The translations under genes and the position numbers were made by a program. DNA of 64,000 nt from Mixophyes australis (Eukaryota > Chordata > Amphibia > Anura > Limnodynastidae): positions 372,001 to 436,000 of the forward strand of contig JAVHZZ010000061.1 in assembly GCA_036250195.1 (NCBI GenBank), given 5' to 3'. Shown piece after piece: positions 31,936-42,042 of this stretch. Under the pieces are notes generated by a model. It saw nothing but the letters and a program-made list of their open reading frames with translations. It searched no databases and was not told where the DNA came from. Within the stretch, counting starts at the first letter, position 1; the number at the start of each line of letters is the position of its first letter.

Positions 31936-32826
31936 CAATCGGTTCAGGGTTATTTCACAGAAATGTTGTGGTTAAGAATGATAACATAGCTTGTAAGATC
32001 CATAGATCGAAGACTGATCCTTTGGGTAGGGGGCGGTGGATTACCTAGCATCGTAATCAGGATATTGCAGTTTGCCCGCTTGAGTTTACAAGATTGTATA
32101 GAGATATGTCCCCTGCTCCTGGTGGTAATTGGCTTAGGCACCATGATAGGTACCCCCTTACGAAGGTCCAGTTTTCCGCGGTCTTTAAGAATTGTATTGC
32201 TAAACTTGGATTGGATACAGCAGACTATGGGACTCATTCTTTTAGAATAGGAGCAGCTACAGTAGTGGCGGAGGAGGGTGTGTCGGAACAGAGTATCGTG
32301 GCTTCGGGTAGGTGAAGGTCTAAGTGTTTCAAACAGTATGTTAGGCCAGATGTTGCGCTCTAGGCTTAATAATGCAATGTGGTAAGGCTGACCCATGACA
32401 TGCGTTGCTTGTCTTGTTAAAAGGAGGCGTGGAGGGATTTGCCATTTCTTTTCCCCGGGGGCCTGATTGGCTTGTGGCACCCCGGGGTTTCCGGTTGTAG
32501 CTCCGCATGCGTCACCCTGTGTTGCACGCAAATATATAGTAGTGTCTTTCTCTAATACCATGTATTATGTCTTGAAATTTGTTTTATGTGCATTTTACTT
32601 CATGTTGCAGGTTCACGGCAGGATGGGAAGCATTTTTGGCTGGTCGGCCATTCATTTGTTTTTTGGGCCGGTAAGAGTGGTCCTGCTCATGATTTGAGCA
32701 AATTTTCCCGGGCAGATTCAGTTAGATGGTTAGGTTTTAGGGGTTTACGTTGGGCAACGCTATTAAAGATTCTAAGGGATAGCGAGATAAAGTTTGGGTG
32801 CCCTTCAGTGCTTATAATCAACACTC
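31936..32826 (+). pseudogene. Ngaro-like fragment C: recombinase end and truncated SGNH domain
   Basis: A second, independent copy of the same region: DYGTHSFRIGAATVV then a TGA at 32313-32315 just before the RSKCFKQYVRP nucleophile segment. Further on the frame reads DGKHFWLVGHSFVFWAG and GFRGLRWATLLKILRDS, and is cut at about 32826 before the GGND block. It is clearly diverged from fragment B in both domains, so it is not a recent local duplicate. Confidence 0.85.
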
Positions 32827-32859
32827 TAGGCACCCAACCACCATGGCATTACTAGTGTT

Positions 32860-33370
32860 CTGTATTTAATAAATAGGCCTTCTTACCCCAACCAGAACTA
32901 AAATTAAATTAATAGCATTCTCAGCATTAACAGTTAAACAAACCCAACCCCCCCCCCCCCCACCCAACCAGTCCAAAACAATAAATTAGTACACATTTAA
33001 TAATTAGGATATTTTACCCCAACCAGCCCGGCATTAAATTAATATACTTAAATACTTAAATAAATACTTAAATTTAATAAATAAGCCTCCTACCCCCCAA
33101 ACAGCCCCAACCTTAAATGAATAGCTCCCATGTTTAATAATTAGGCCTCCTCCCCCCTAAAAACCCCAACAGTATATTCTTAGTGTTTATGTTTAATAAA
33201 TAAACTTCCTTCCTCCCAACCTGCCCCAACATTAGATTAATAACATTCCCATTTGATTTTTAAATCAATTTCACCCCCACCAGCCCAAAAATTAAATTAA
33301 TAGCATTTCCATTTAATAAAAGGTCTATTTCACCCAACCAGCCTCAATATCAAGTTCATAACGTAATATT
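32860..33370. repeat. Degenerate satellite of about 65-75 bp units
   Basis: Seven or so drifting units built from aaattaatagcattcccat, ttaataaataggcctcctt and accccaaccagcccc, with a poly-C run at about 32950-32964. Similar phrases occur at about 16030-16160 inside the intron 2 hAT element, suggesting one repeat family. Confidence 0.75.
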
Positions 33371-35250
33371 TTCCACCATATTTAATTGCAGATGTGCTGG
33401 AAACAACATACTTTGCATTGCTGGGGAATGGGGTATTTTCTGTGGTAAAGAGCTGGCTAAGTCCTGATGATCTAGCAGCTTCAACCTTTTCTTTTGGGCT
33501 GGAAAATGTTGTTGCAGCTCTTGTTGTCTAGTAGCTTGGGTCTTTTCCTCTAGACTGCCACTCCTGTAGCATGTAGTCTGACAGCTTGACTCTGGGTAAT
33601 GGGGATGACAAAAACCTGTCCACATCCCATGACCAAGATCGTTTCCCAGGAGCACATCTCACATTTATTTGCCAGCTCCCGAATCGAGACGTACCCTCAC
33701 CGTGGGCACTTCGAGTCCATCTGGAACTGTGACTTTGGCAGTCTAGCCTGGCAATGCTGCAGCAGGTTCAGCAAGGATGGGGGGCTCACCACAGTGATTG
33801 AGGTCCCTGAGACTCTCAGGCCTTCTCCCTGCAATGGTCCAACTTGGGTGCTTCCACCTCTTTTTGGGTGTCTTTTTGGCCTCTTCACTGAGTCACTTTT
33901 CTCTGTGACATACGCCACTGGACTTTCTGGGGCAAGAACAATCTTTTTAGGCCCACCTCCCTTAGTCGGGTATGCAAGTCAGCCTGTGGGACAGTCTGGC
34001 CTTAGGTGACCGGTTTTCCCACAGCCATAACACTTCCTATCCAGTCTAGTCTGATGACTTCCAGGAACAGGGTGGAATTGCAGCTAGCTACAAGCACCTG
34101 GGCTAGTGGCTACTGTTAGGATCTGCCTCATGATGCTGCTTTAGCTCCTGCCTCTGGGACTATATTTATTATTATATTGACCCTGCAGTACCTGTGAACC
34201 ACCAGAGGTGCTGTTATTCTGCCTTCTCTTCTCACTATCAGGGACTACTAGCTGCACTATGTTAATCATTCGCACCTGATTGTCTCCTATATATGCCTGC
34301 CTCTCCCAGTTTCCTTTGATGGTCATTAATGTTTCTGTGCCTGTAATGTTTATTTACCCTTGGACTAACTGCCTTGCTTTTTCTCTTTTCCTGTGGAAAT
34401 CCTTGCTTAGCCAGTTTCTGCTTTTCTGTAAGCATTTAGCATTCATCTCTATCTTGTCACTTGGAGGTAAACCTGATATTTGCCTTATACCTGGAAGTCT
34501 GTTTATTCACTGATCTGGCCTGTGTTTAACTTGCATCACATGGACTGTGTTTTTCACTACATTAAACAGTTTAATACTTTCAATATATTTCTGGCTCCGT
34601 GGCTTTAATTACAAGGACCTAGTTTGTGGAACAGGATTGTAACTACTTGCTTGGCGGAGTGATCAACAGCAGAGGGATGTTCTTCAATTCATAAAATTCT
34701 TTGGTGTTGGCTGCTAGACTGGCGCTTCTGCCAGGGTGGCCAAACCACTACATTTTGATTTGCCAACTGGGCCGCTACTTCAAATATTATTGTGTTGTGG
34801 TCCAGTACCAATTTTTTTACCCTCTGTGTGCAACGGCGAGACAACTGCTCCCTGCAAATTAAACCATTTAAATCCACCCAGGTCTTGACACCAGATCCAT
34901 TCACACATCTCATCACGAACTGCCACGGCTGGTTAGCAAATTCCTCATGGTTGATGAGAAGGCTTCTGCCAGATCCTCACATTTCTGCCAGTAGGTTCCT
35001 GGGGTAATAATGTAGCACTTAAAGAGAACTTTCTTTACCACTTCAGAGTCTGCACAGTCATCTGGGGTCAATACACAATAGGCCTCTAATGCACGCCCTT
35101 GCATTGTAAGGACCAAATAATTGACCCACTCCTTTTTGGACAAAGCATGGAGTTTAGAAATCATTCCAAACACCTGCAAGTGTAAATCACTGTCTCCAAC
35201 ACCGTCCTGAAATTCGGTAAAGTGACAGGACCCAAATCATGGTGCAGCAG
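33371..35250 (-). pseudogene. Older LTR-retrotransposon gag-pol remnant
   Basis: On the minus strand: capsid-like EWVNYLVLTMQGRALEAY and KVLFKCYIITPGTYWQK (35125-34975), CVNGSGVKTWVDLNGL (about 34905-34855), a CCHC knuckle KCYGCGKTGHLRPDCPTG (about 34040-33988), a RLDSGAG protease-like motif near 33690 and LLGNDLGHG near 33640. This order is gag then protease of a Gypsy/retrovirus-like element. Stops and shifts make it dead. It is unrelated to the young Gypsy at 23-28 kb and is split by a solo LTR. Confidence 0.75.
34114..34642. repeat. Putative solo LTR inside the gag remnant
   Basis: A 529-bp block beginning tgttaggatctgcctcatg interrupts the gag remnant between the CCHC knuckle and the capsid part. 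ctac flanks both sides (34110-34113 and 34643-34646). It contains tacattaaacagtttaat near its right side. Its right terminus (attgtaa) does not mirror the left TGTTA fully, so the family and exact end are uncertain. Confidence 0.5.
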
Positions 35251-36066
35251 ATGATGACTTTTTACTGTACAATTTTTCTTGCTTTGCACAGGATTTCGAG
35301 ATCTACCTTGGACATTGTAGTTAACCATCTTTTGCATTCCCTTGTGTGGAAGGAGCTCTTCACTTGAGTAACTCGGCTCTCCAAAAAAAAACCCCTAGCA
35401 TTATCAAATTGCTTGCCACCAGTTATAAACTGTGACTGGATGGGCTTACTCTGCTACCCAGTGTTTGGAGAGGGAGATCTTAAACAGTTTAGTTGGGTTT
35501 CCTTCTTACTGTCTGTATCTGGCTGTTACTGACCACTTCTACTGGTGTCACCTGTCAGCAGATATTCACCGACTGTGAATGCCAACTGCACATGAGTTGT
35601 AGGAGAATAGTGATGCCACCAGCTGTCCCCAGGCTCTTTGAGCTCCAGTATGGTGCTCTGCAGACTGGGACTCCTGGATTCATGTGTGAATCTAGGAGGC
35701 GCCTCTGCAAGTCTCCTCCAGAAGCCACTGAACTACAGCTGCCAGCGGAGTTTACACACAGAGAGCTCCTGGCTAATACTTTATCCAGGGGCTGCTCCTG
35801 CAGCCCCCACTGTACCATCAGGGATTGGAGACCCCTCCGACACTCCAGTCATCCTGTACTTACAAATGGGAACCGGAGTGGAGGAATTAAAGCTCTGGCT
35901 GAGCTCCGATCCTCACTGGACCAGCAGTGGGGTGAGAAGCAATTTCTTTTGTTTTATACACATTTGAAATAACATTTTATAAACACACATATCACTTTAT
36001 ACATTTCTACTCCTGGGCTAACCCTTTCAGCGCCAATATCTACATTTATATATTTATTAAAATACA
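35251..36066 (+). other. Exon-like open frame of unknown origin
   Basis: From about 35557 (after tactggtgtcacctgtcag, a fair acceptor) an open frame runs to a donor-like gcagtggg/gtgaga at about 35931. It is Cys-rich (DCECQLHMSCRR, RGCSCSPHCTIRDW) with RELLANTLSRG in between. No ATG opens the frame and a stop lies just upstream (35490-35492), so it would be an internal exon. No known family recognised; it may be a repeat-derived chance frame. The rest of the stretch is unassigned, and an imperfect palindrome of about 170 bp surrounds the hAT insertion point. Confidence 0.3.
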
Positions 36067-36074
36067 CTTTAAAA
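36067..36074. repeat. hAT copy 1 target duplication (left)
   Basis: ctttaaaa, identical to 43948-43955. Confidence 0.95.
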
Positions 36075-36295
36075 TAGGGATGAGCGCACTCGGATTTATG
36101 AAATCCGAGCCCACCCGAACGTTGCGGATCCGAGTCGGATCCGAGACAGATCCGGGTATTGGCGCCAAATTCAAAAGTGAAACTGAGGCTCTGACTCATA
36201 ATCCCGTTGTCGGATCTCGCGATACTCGGATCCTATAAATTCCCCGCTAGTCGCCGCCATCTTCACTCGGGCATTGATCAGGGTAGAGGGAGGGT

Positions 36296-37020
36296 GTGTT
36301 AGGTGGTCCTCTGTGCTGTTTAGTTCTGTGCTGTTTAGTTCTGTGCTGTTTAGTTCTGTGCTGTTTAGTGCTGTGCTGTGCTGTGCTGTTTAGTGCTGTG
36401 CTGTGCTGTGCTGTGCTGTGTTCTGCAGTATCAGTCCAGTGGTGCTGTGTGCTGTGCTCTGTCCTTCTGAGGTCAGTGGTGCTGCTGGGTCCTGTGCTGT
36501 GTCCTGTTCAGTCCAGTGGTGCTGTGTCCTGTGCTCTGTGCTTCTAAGGGCATAGTTATTTCCCCATTATTCCCAAGTTTTTAAAAAATAAAAAAAAAGT
36601 AAAAAAAAATAAAAAATTTTAAAAAAAAAAAAATATATAATAATTATAACCAAATTTGCAAAACCAATCCAGCATTATAAGTCCATTGGTACTGCGATAT
36701 TACCAAGTTCACACATTCTGCAGTATCAGTCCAGTGGTGCTGTGTCCTGTGCTCTGTCCTGCTGAGTTCCGTAGTGCTGCTGTGTCCTGTGCCGTGTCCT
36801 GTTCAGTCCAGTGGTGCTGTGTCCTGTGCTCTGTGCTTCTAAGGGCATAGTTATTTCCCCACTATTCCCAAGTTTTTTAAAAATAAAAAAAAAGTAAAAA
36901 AAAATAAAAAATTTAAAAAAAAAAAAATATATAATAATTATAACCAAATTTGCAAAACCAATCCAGCAGTATAAGTCCATTGGTACTGCAATATTACCAA
37001 GTTCACACATTCTGCAGTAT
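36296..37020 (+). repeat. hAT copy 1 leader repeats
   Basis: (ctgtg)n and gtgctgtttagttct runs at 36300-36424, then two related blocks (about 36425-36720 and 36721-37020). Each carries a tctgcagtatcagtccagtg phrase, cttctaagggcatagttatt and an A-rich stretch. Copy 2 has an extra block of about 370 bp here. Confidence 0.85.
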
Positions 37021-37023
37021 CTT

Positions 37024-40000
37024 GTGCTACATATAATGGAGACCAAAAATTTGGAGGATAAAGTAGGGAAAGATCAAGACCCACTTCCTCCTAATGCTGA
37101 AGCTGCTGCCACTAGTCATGACATAGACGATGAAATGCCATCAACGTCGTCTTCCAAGCCCGATGCCCAATCTCGTAGTACCGGGCATGTAAAATCCAAA
37201 AAGCCCAAGTTAAGAAAAAGTAGCAAAAAGAGAAACTTTAAATCATCTGAGGAGAAACGTAAAGTTGCCAATATGCCATTTACGACACGGAGTGGCAAGG
37301 AACGGCTTAGGCCCTGGCCCGTGTTCATGACTAGTGGTTCAGCTTCACCCACGGATCTTAGCCCTCCTCCTCCTCCCCCCCCCTACAAAAAATTGAAGAG
37401 AGTTATGCTGTCAGCAACAAAACAGCAAACAACTCTGCCTTCTAAAGAGAAATTATCACAAATCCCCAAGGCGAGTCCAAGGGTGTTGGTGGTTGTCAAG
37501 CCTGACCTTCCCATCACTGTACGGGAAGAGGTGGCTCGGGAGGAGGCTATTGATGATGTAGCTGGCGCTGTGGAGGAACTTGATGATGAGGATGGTGATG
37601 TGGTTATTGTAAATGAGGCACCAGGGGGGGAAACAGCTGATGTCCATGGGATGAAAAAGCCCATCGTCATGCCTGGTCAGAAGACCAAAAAATGCACCTC
37701 TTCGGTCTGGAGTTATTTTTATCCAAATCCAGACAACCAATGTATGGCAATATGTAGCTTATGTAAAGCTCAAATAAGCAGGGGTAAGGATCTTGCCCAC
37801 CTAGGAACATCCTCCCTTATACGTCACCTGAATAACCTTCATAGTTCAGTGGTTAGTTCAGGAACTGGGGCTAGGACCCTCATCGGTACAGGGACACCTA
37901 AATCCCGTGGTCCAGTTGGATACACACCAGCAACACCCTCCTCGTCAACTTCCTCCACAATCTCCATCAGATTCAGTCCTGCAGCCCAAGTCAGCAGCCA
38001 GACTGAGTCCTCCTCAATACGGGATTCATCCGAGGAATCCTGCAGCGGTACGCCTACTACTGCCACTGCTGCTGTTGCTGCTGTTAGTCGGTCATCTTCC
38101 CAGAGGGGAAGTCGTAAGACCGCTAAGTCTTTCACAAAACAATTGACCGTCCAACAGTCGTTTGCCATGACCACCAAATACGATAGTAGTCACCCTATTG
38201 CAAAGCGTATAACTGCGGCTGTAACTGCAATGTTGGTGTTAGACGTGCGCCCGGTGTCCGCCATCAGTGGAGTGGGATTTAGAGGGTTGATGGAGGTATT
38301 GTGTCCCCGGTACCAAATCCCCTCGAGATTCCACTTCACTAGGCAGGCGATACCAAAAATGTACAGAGAAGTACGATCAAGTGTCCTCAGTGCTCTTAAA
38401 AATGCGGTTGTACCCACTGTCCACTTAACCACGGACATGTGGACAAGTGGTTCTGGGAAAACGAAGGACTATATGACTGTGACAGCCCACTGGGTAGATG
38501 CATCCCCTTCCGCAGCAACAGCAACAGCTGCATCAGTAGCAGCATCTACAAAATGGCTGCTCATGCAAAGGCAGGCAACATTGTGCATTACAGGCTTTAA
38601 TAAGAGGCACAACGCTGACAACATATTAGAGAAAATGAGGGAAATTATCTCCCAGTGGCTTACCCCACTTAGACTCTCATGGGGATTTGTGGTGTCAGAC
38701 AATGCCAGTAACATTGTGCGGGCATTAAATATGGGCAATTTCCAGCACGTCCCATGTTTTGCCCACACCATTAATTTGGTGGTGCAGCATTACCTCAAGA
38801 GTGACAGGGGTGTGCAGGAGATGCTTGCGGTGGCCCGCAAAATTGCTGGACACTTTCGGCATTCAGCCAGTGCCTACCGCAGACTAGAGGCACATCAAAA
38901 AAGCTTGAACCTGCCCTGCCATCACCTCAAACAAGAGGTTGTGACGCGCTGGAACTCCACCCTCTATATGCTGCAGAGGATGGAGGAGCAGCAAAAGGCC
39001 ATTCAGGCCTACACAGCCACCTACGACATAGGCAAAGGAGTGGGGATGCGCCTCAGTCAAGCGCAGTGGAGACTGATTTCCGTGTTGTGCAAGGTTCTGC
39101 AGCCATTTGAACTTGCCACACGAGAAGTCAGTTCCGACACTGCCAGCTTGAGTCAGGTCATTCCCCTGATCAGGCTGTTGCAGAAGCAGCTGGAGAAAGT
39201 GAGGGAGGAGCTGGTAAGCCATTGCGATTACACCAAGCATGTAGCTCTTGTGGATGTAGCCCTTCGTACGCTTTGCCAGGATCCGAGGGTGGTCACTCTT
39301 TTAAAGTCAGAGGAATACATTCTGGCCACCGTGCTCGATCCTCGGTTTAAAGCGTATGTTGTGTCTCTGTTTCCGGCGGACACAAGTCTACAGCGGTGCA
39401 AAGACCTGCTGGTCAGGAGATTGTCCTCTGAAGAGGACCGTGACATGCCAACAGCTCCACCCTCATTTTCTTCCACATCTATGGCTGCGAGGAAAAAGCT
39501 CAGTTTTCCCAAAAGAGGCACTGGCGGGGATGCTGATAACATCTGGTCCGGACTGAAGGACCTGCCAACCATTGCAGACATGTCTACTCTCGCTGCATTG
39601 GATGCTGTCACAATAGAAAAAATTGTGGATGATTACTTTGCTGACACCATCCAAGTAGACATGTCAGACAGTCCATATTGTTACTGGCAGGAAAAAAAGG
39701 CAGTTTGGAAGCCCCTGTACAAACTGGCTCTATTTTACCTGAGTTGTCCCCCCTCCAGTGTGTACTCGGAAAGAGTTTTTAGTGCAGCGGGGAACCTGGT
39801 CAGTGAGCGGCGAAGGAGGTTGCTTCCTCACAACGTTGAAAAAATGATGTTTATAAAAATGAATAATCAATTCCTCAATGAAGTACAGCACTGCCCTCCA
39901 GATACTACAGAGGGACCTGTGGTTGTGGAGTCCAGCGGGGACGAATTGATAATGTGTGATGAGGAGGAAGTACACACTGTAGGGGGAGAGGAATCAGAGG

Positions 40001-40032
40001 TTGAGGATGAGGACGACATCTTGCCTCAGTAG
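37024..40032 (+). CDS. hAT transposase with BED zinc finger, copy 1
   Basis: 1002 residues. The N-terminal 220 are low-complexity with a basic patch (KSKKPKLRKSSKKR), MPFTTRSGKERLRP, a proline run and acidic stretches. BED finger at about 226-275: SSVWSYFYPNP, CSLCKAQ, then HLGTSSLIRHLNNLH. RNase H-like catalytic core: Asp near 471 in TTDMWTSGSG, Asp near 559 in VVSDNASN, the CFAH (CxxH) motif near 578, and Glu near 916 in SVYSERVFSAAGNL, which belongs to the hATC dimerisation part at about 885-945. The C-terminus is acidic. All expected hAT catalytic residues are present and the frame has no intron. The start could be Met1 or Met5 (METKN). The enzyme cuts and pastes the element in the nucleus. 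Confidence 0.95.
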   Translation: MLHIMETKNLEDKVGKDQDPLPPNAEAAATSHDIDDEMPSTSSSKPDAQSRSTGHVKSKKPKLRKSSKKRNFKSSEEKRKVANMPFTTRSGKERLRPWPVFMTSGSASPTDLSPPPPPPPYKKLKRVMLSATKQQTTLPSKEKLSQIPKASPRVLVVVKPDLPITVREEVAREEAIDDVAGAVEELDDEDGDVVIVNEAPGGETADVHGMKKPIVMPGQKTKKCTSSVWSYFYPNPDNQCMAICSLCKAQISRGKDLAHLGTSSLIRHLNNLHSSVVSSGTGARTLIGTGTPKSRGPVGYTPATPSSSTSSTISIRFSPAAQVSSQTESSSIRDSSEESCSGTPTTATAAVAAVSRSSSQRGSRKTAKSFTKQLTVQQSFAMTTKYDSSHPIAKRITAAVTAMLVLDVRPVSAISGVGFRGLMEVLCPRYQIPSRFHFTRQAIPKMYREVRSSVLSALKNAVVPTVHLTTDMWTSGSGKTKDYMTVTAHWVDASPSAATATAASVAASTKWLLMQRQATLCITGFNKRHNADNILEKMREIISQWLTPLRLSWGFVVSDNASNIVRALNMGNFQHVPCFAHTINLVVQHYLKSDRGVQEMLAVARKIAGHFRHSASAYRRLEAHQKSLNLPCHHLKQEVVTRWNSTLYMLQRMEEQQKAIQAYTATYDIGKGVGMRLSQAQWRLISVLCKVLQPFELATREVSSDTASLSQVIPLIRLLQKQLEKVREELVSHCDYTKHVALVDVALRTLCQDPRVVTLLKSEEYILATVLDPRFKAYVVSLFPADTSLQRCKDLLVRRLSSEEDRDMPTAPPSFSSTSMAARKKLSFPKRGTGGDADNIWSGLKDLPTIADMSTLAALDAVTIEKIVDDYFADTIQVDMSDSPYCYWQEKKAVWKPLYKLALFYLSCPPSSVYSERVFSAAGNLVSERRRRLLPHNVEKMMFIKMNNQFLNEVQHCPPDTTEGPVVVESSGDELIMCDEEEVHTVGGEESEVEDEDDILPQ

Positions 40033-42042
40033 AGCCTGTTTAGTCTGTACAGGGAGAGATGAATAGCTTTTTTGGTGTGGGGGCCCAAACAAACCAATCA
40101 TTTCAGCCAAAGTTGTTTGGTAGGCCCTGTCGCTGAAATGATTGGTTTGTTAAAGTGTGCATGTCCTATTTCAACAACATAAGGGTGGGTGTGAGGGCCC
40201 AAGGACAATTCCATCTTGGAAATTTTTTTTTTGCATTATATGACCAAGCAACAGTCGTTTGCCATGTTCAAAAAGTAAAACCAAATGTAAAAAAATTCAA
40301 GAAATTAAACCAAAAGTAAAATGCCGTGTCATAATTTAAAACAAGAGGTATTGACGTGCTCTAAAACTACTGTATTGTTGTTTATATTTTATAAACACTA
40401 CACTTGAAAGCTCGAGTCTTTCAATAGAAAAGTAACTGTCCATTGCACGAATATTTGCAACAGGGACAATTTTAGGGTTAAGAAAGTCAACTAATAATAA
40501 CACTTCGACGCTGTGTGTCTTTATAAACACTACACTTGGAAGTTGGAGGAGGTATTGTGGCCCCGGCACCAAATTTACTACCGGGGACACTCCACTGTGC
40601 AGTCCATATTTAGGTGTATCAGATATTAAACAACGGTGACAGTTGATGCCCAATTTTTTAATTATATTGTGGCCTCATTATGTAACCCCCTGTCACTGTG
40701 TGTAGTGTGGGGTGCAAAGGGTACACAGTGCACCTCCTTCTCAAGCCCTGGCTAGCTGATGGGCATGGGTGTAAATGATCAGGGGGTCCCTGCACATGCA
40801 GGTGTTTCTTTGTAGTTAGTGGGACACAGGTAATGTCACTTTGGTGCAGTGTAATAGAAGTCACAATAATTTGGGCGCCAGACCATCTCTATAACAAACT
40901 GAACTTTTATTTACACTCTTCCTCCAGCACGATAATCATAATGGTTGCAGAATATATACATCTCCTTACTCTCTCCAGCACAGTTATTAATGAGAAATAC
41001 GAATATGGTTGCAAATATCTTATCACTCCTCCTGCACAGTTCTTAATGTTATCCAGATGTTAAATAACATAATTTACATGTCTCTTGCACTCCATACTCA
41101 CTGCAGATCACCCTTTCTGCAGGGGCACATGCATGGATGCTAATAGGCAGGCAGCCTCTCCTCCATGCAGCTCTGACACACTCTGTGTACCTCTCAACTG
41201 CAGCTCATCCCTCCTCTGCGGGGATAATGTCTCCTGTGCTCTGACACGTCACTCTGTGTACTCTCAGCCTCAGGATCTGACACTACAACTACCATGCCTC
41301 TTGTAGCAGCCCTCACTCCAGGGCCTCTTCCATGTGCAGTGTCCCCCTCTCTCTTGGGTTCACTATAGTGGCATGGAGTTCTCCCCCTCATCCAGGGCAC
41401 ACATTCCTTGCCCTGGCTCAGTCACCACGCTCAGACTTCCAGGCAATGCTGGGGGAGCCTGGGAGCTTCCACCCCAGGTCCCCAGCTACAACTCTCCTCT
41501 CCTGTGTCTTCTCTCTCTTTCTGACACTTTAAAGATCGTGCCTTTAAATGAAAAAGTCAGTCTTCATTGCACGACTATGTGCAACAGGGACATTTTTTTG
41601 GGTTTACAAAGTCAAACAATAACACTTCGACCCTGTCTGTCTGGGGTCTCTCAATGACGAATTGTCTGTAGCATGTTTGGAGGAGGTATTGTGGCCCCGG
41701 TATCAAATTGGGTACCGGGGCCACCCCACTATGCAGTCCAGATACTTGTGTGGTGGAATTCAGACACGTGGAGGGTTTTTTAATTATATTGTGGCCTCGG
41801 TACCAAATTGTGTACCGGGGCCACCACACTATGCAGTCAAGATAGATAGATGCGTATTGCGTATCATAGATAAAGTACATTCAGTGGTGTGGGGCAAATT
41901 GAAAAATATTCAAAATGCACTGACATTATCAAAAACAAGAGGTTGTCACACGCTAAAACTCCAACATGTATATGATGGAGAGGATGGAGGAGCAGCCGTA
42001 TGTGTAGTGTAATGCAGATCTGTTGAAGGTTTTTTATATATT
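40033..42042 (+). other. hAT copy 1 3' region with transposase scraps
   Basis: Noncoding, but it contains pieces matching the element's own coding sequence: caacagtcgtttgccatg (40249-40266) equals 38152-38169; 41936-42000 follows 38931-38999 (aagaggttgt ... gaggatggaggagcag); and ggtattgtggccccgg (40555 and 41683) resembles 38295-38310. About 40675-41530 is a different, promoter/LTR-like block of unknown origin (tgtaaccccctgtcac to tctttctgaca) that interrupts a repeat unit. Copy 2 lacks about 1 kb of this region. Confidence 0.75.

Noticed and set aside
35493..35556. Signal-peptide-like start (GFLLTVCIWLLLTT) for the open frame at 35.5-35.97 kb
   Set aside because: The frame opens with TTG right after an in-frame TAG, and there is no ATG. 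The hydrophobic stretch is the pyrimidine tract before a likely splice acceptor.
36296..36547. Cys/Leu-rich frame resembling a membrane protein
   Set aside because: It is the (ctgtg)n leader repeat read in one frame, with the same frame at 55036-55305.
37116..39975. Several minus-strand frames of 63-127 codons under the hAT transposase
   Set aside because: They are shadows of the coding strand and recur in copy 2 only because the elements are nearly identical.
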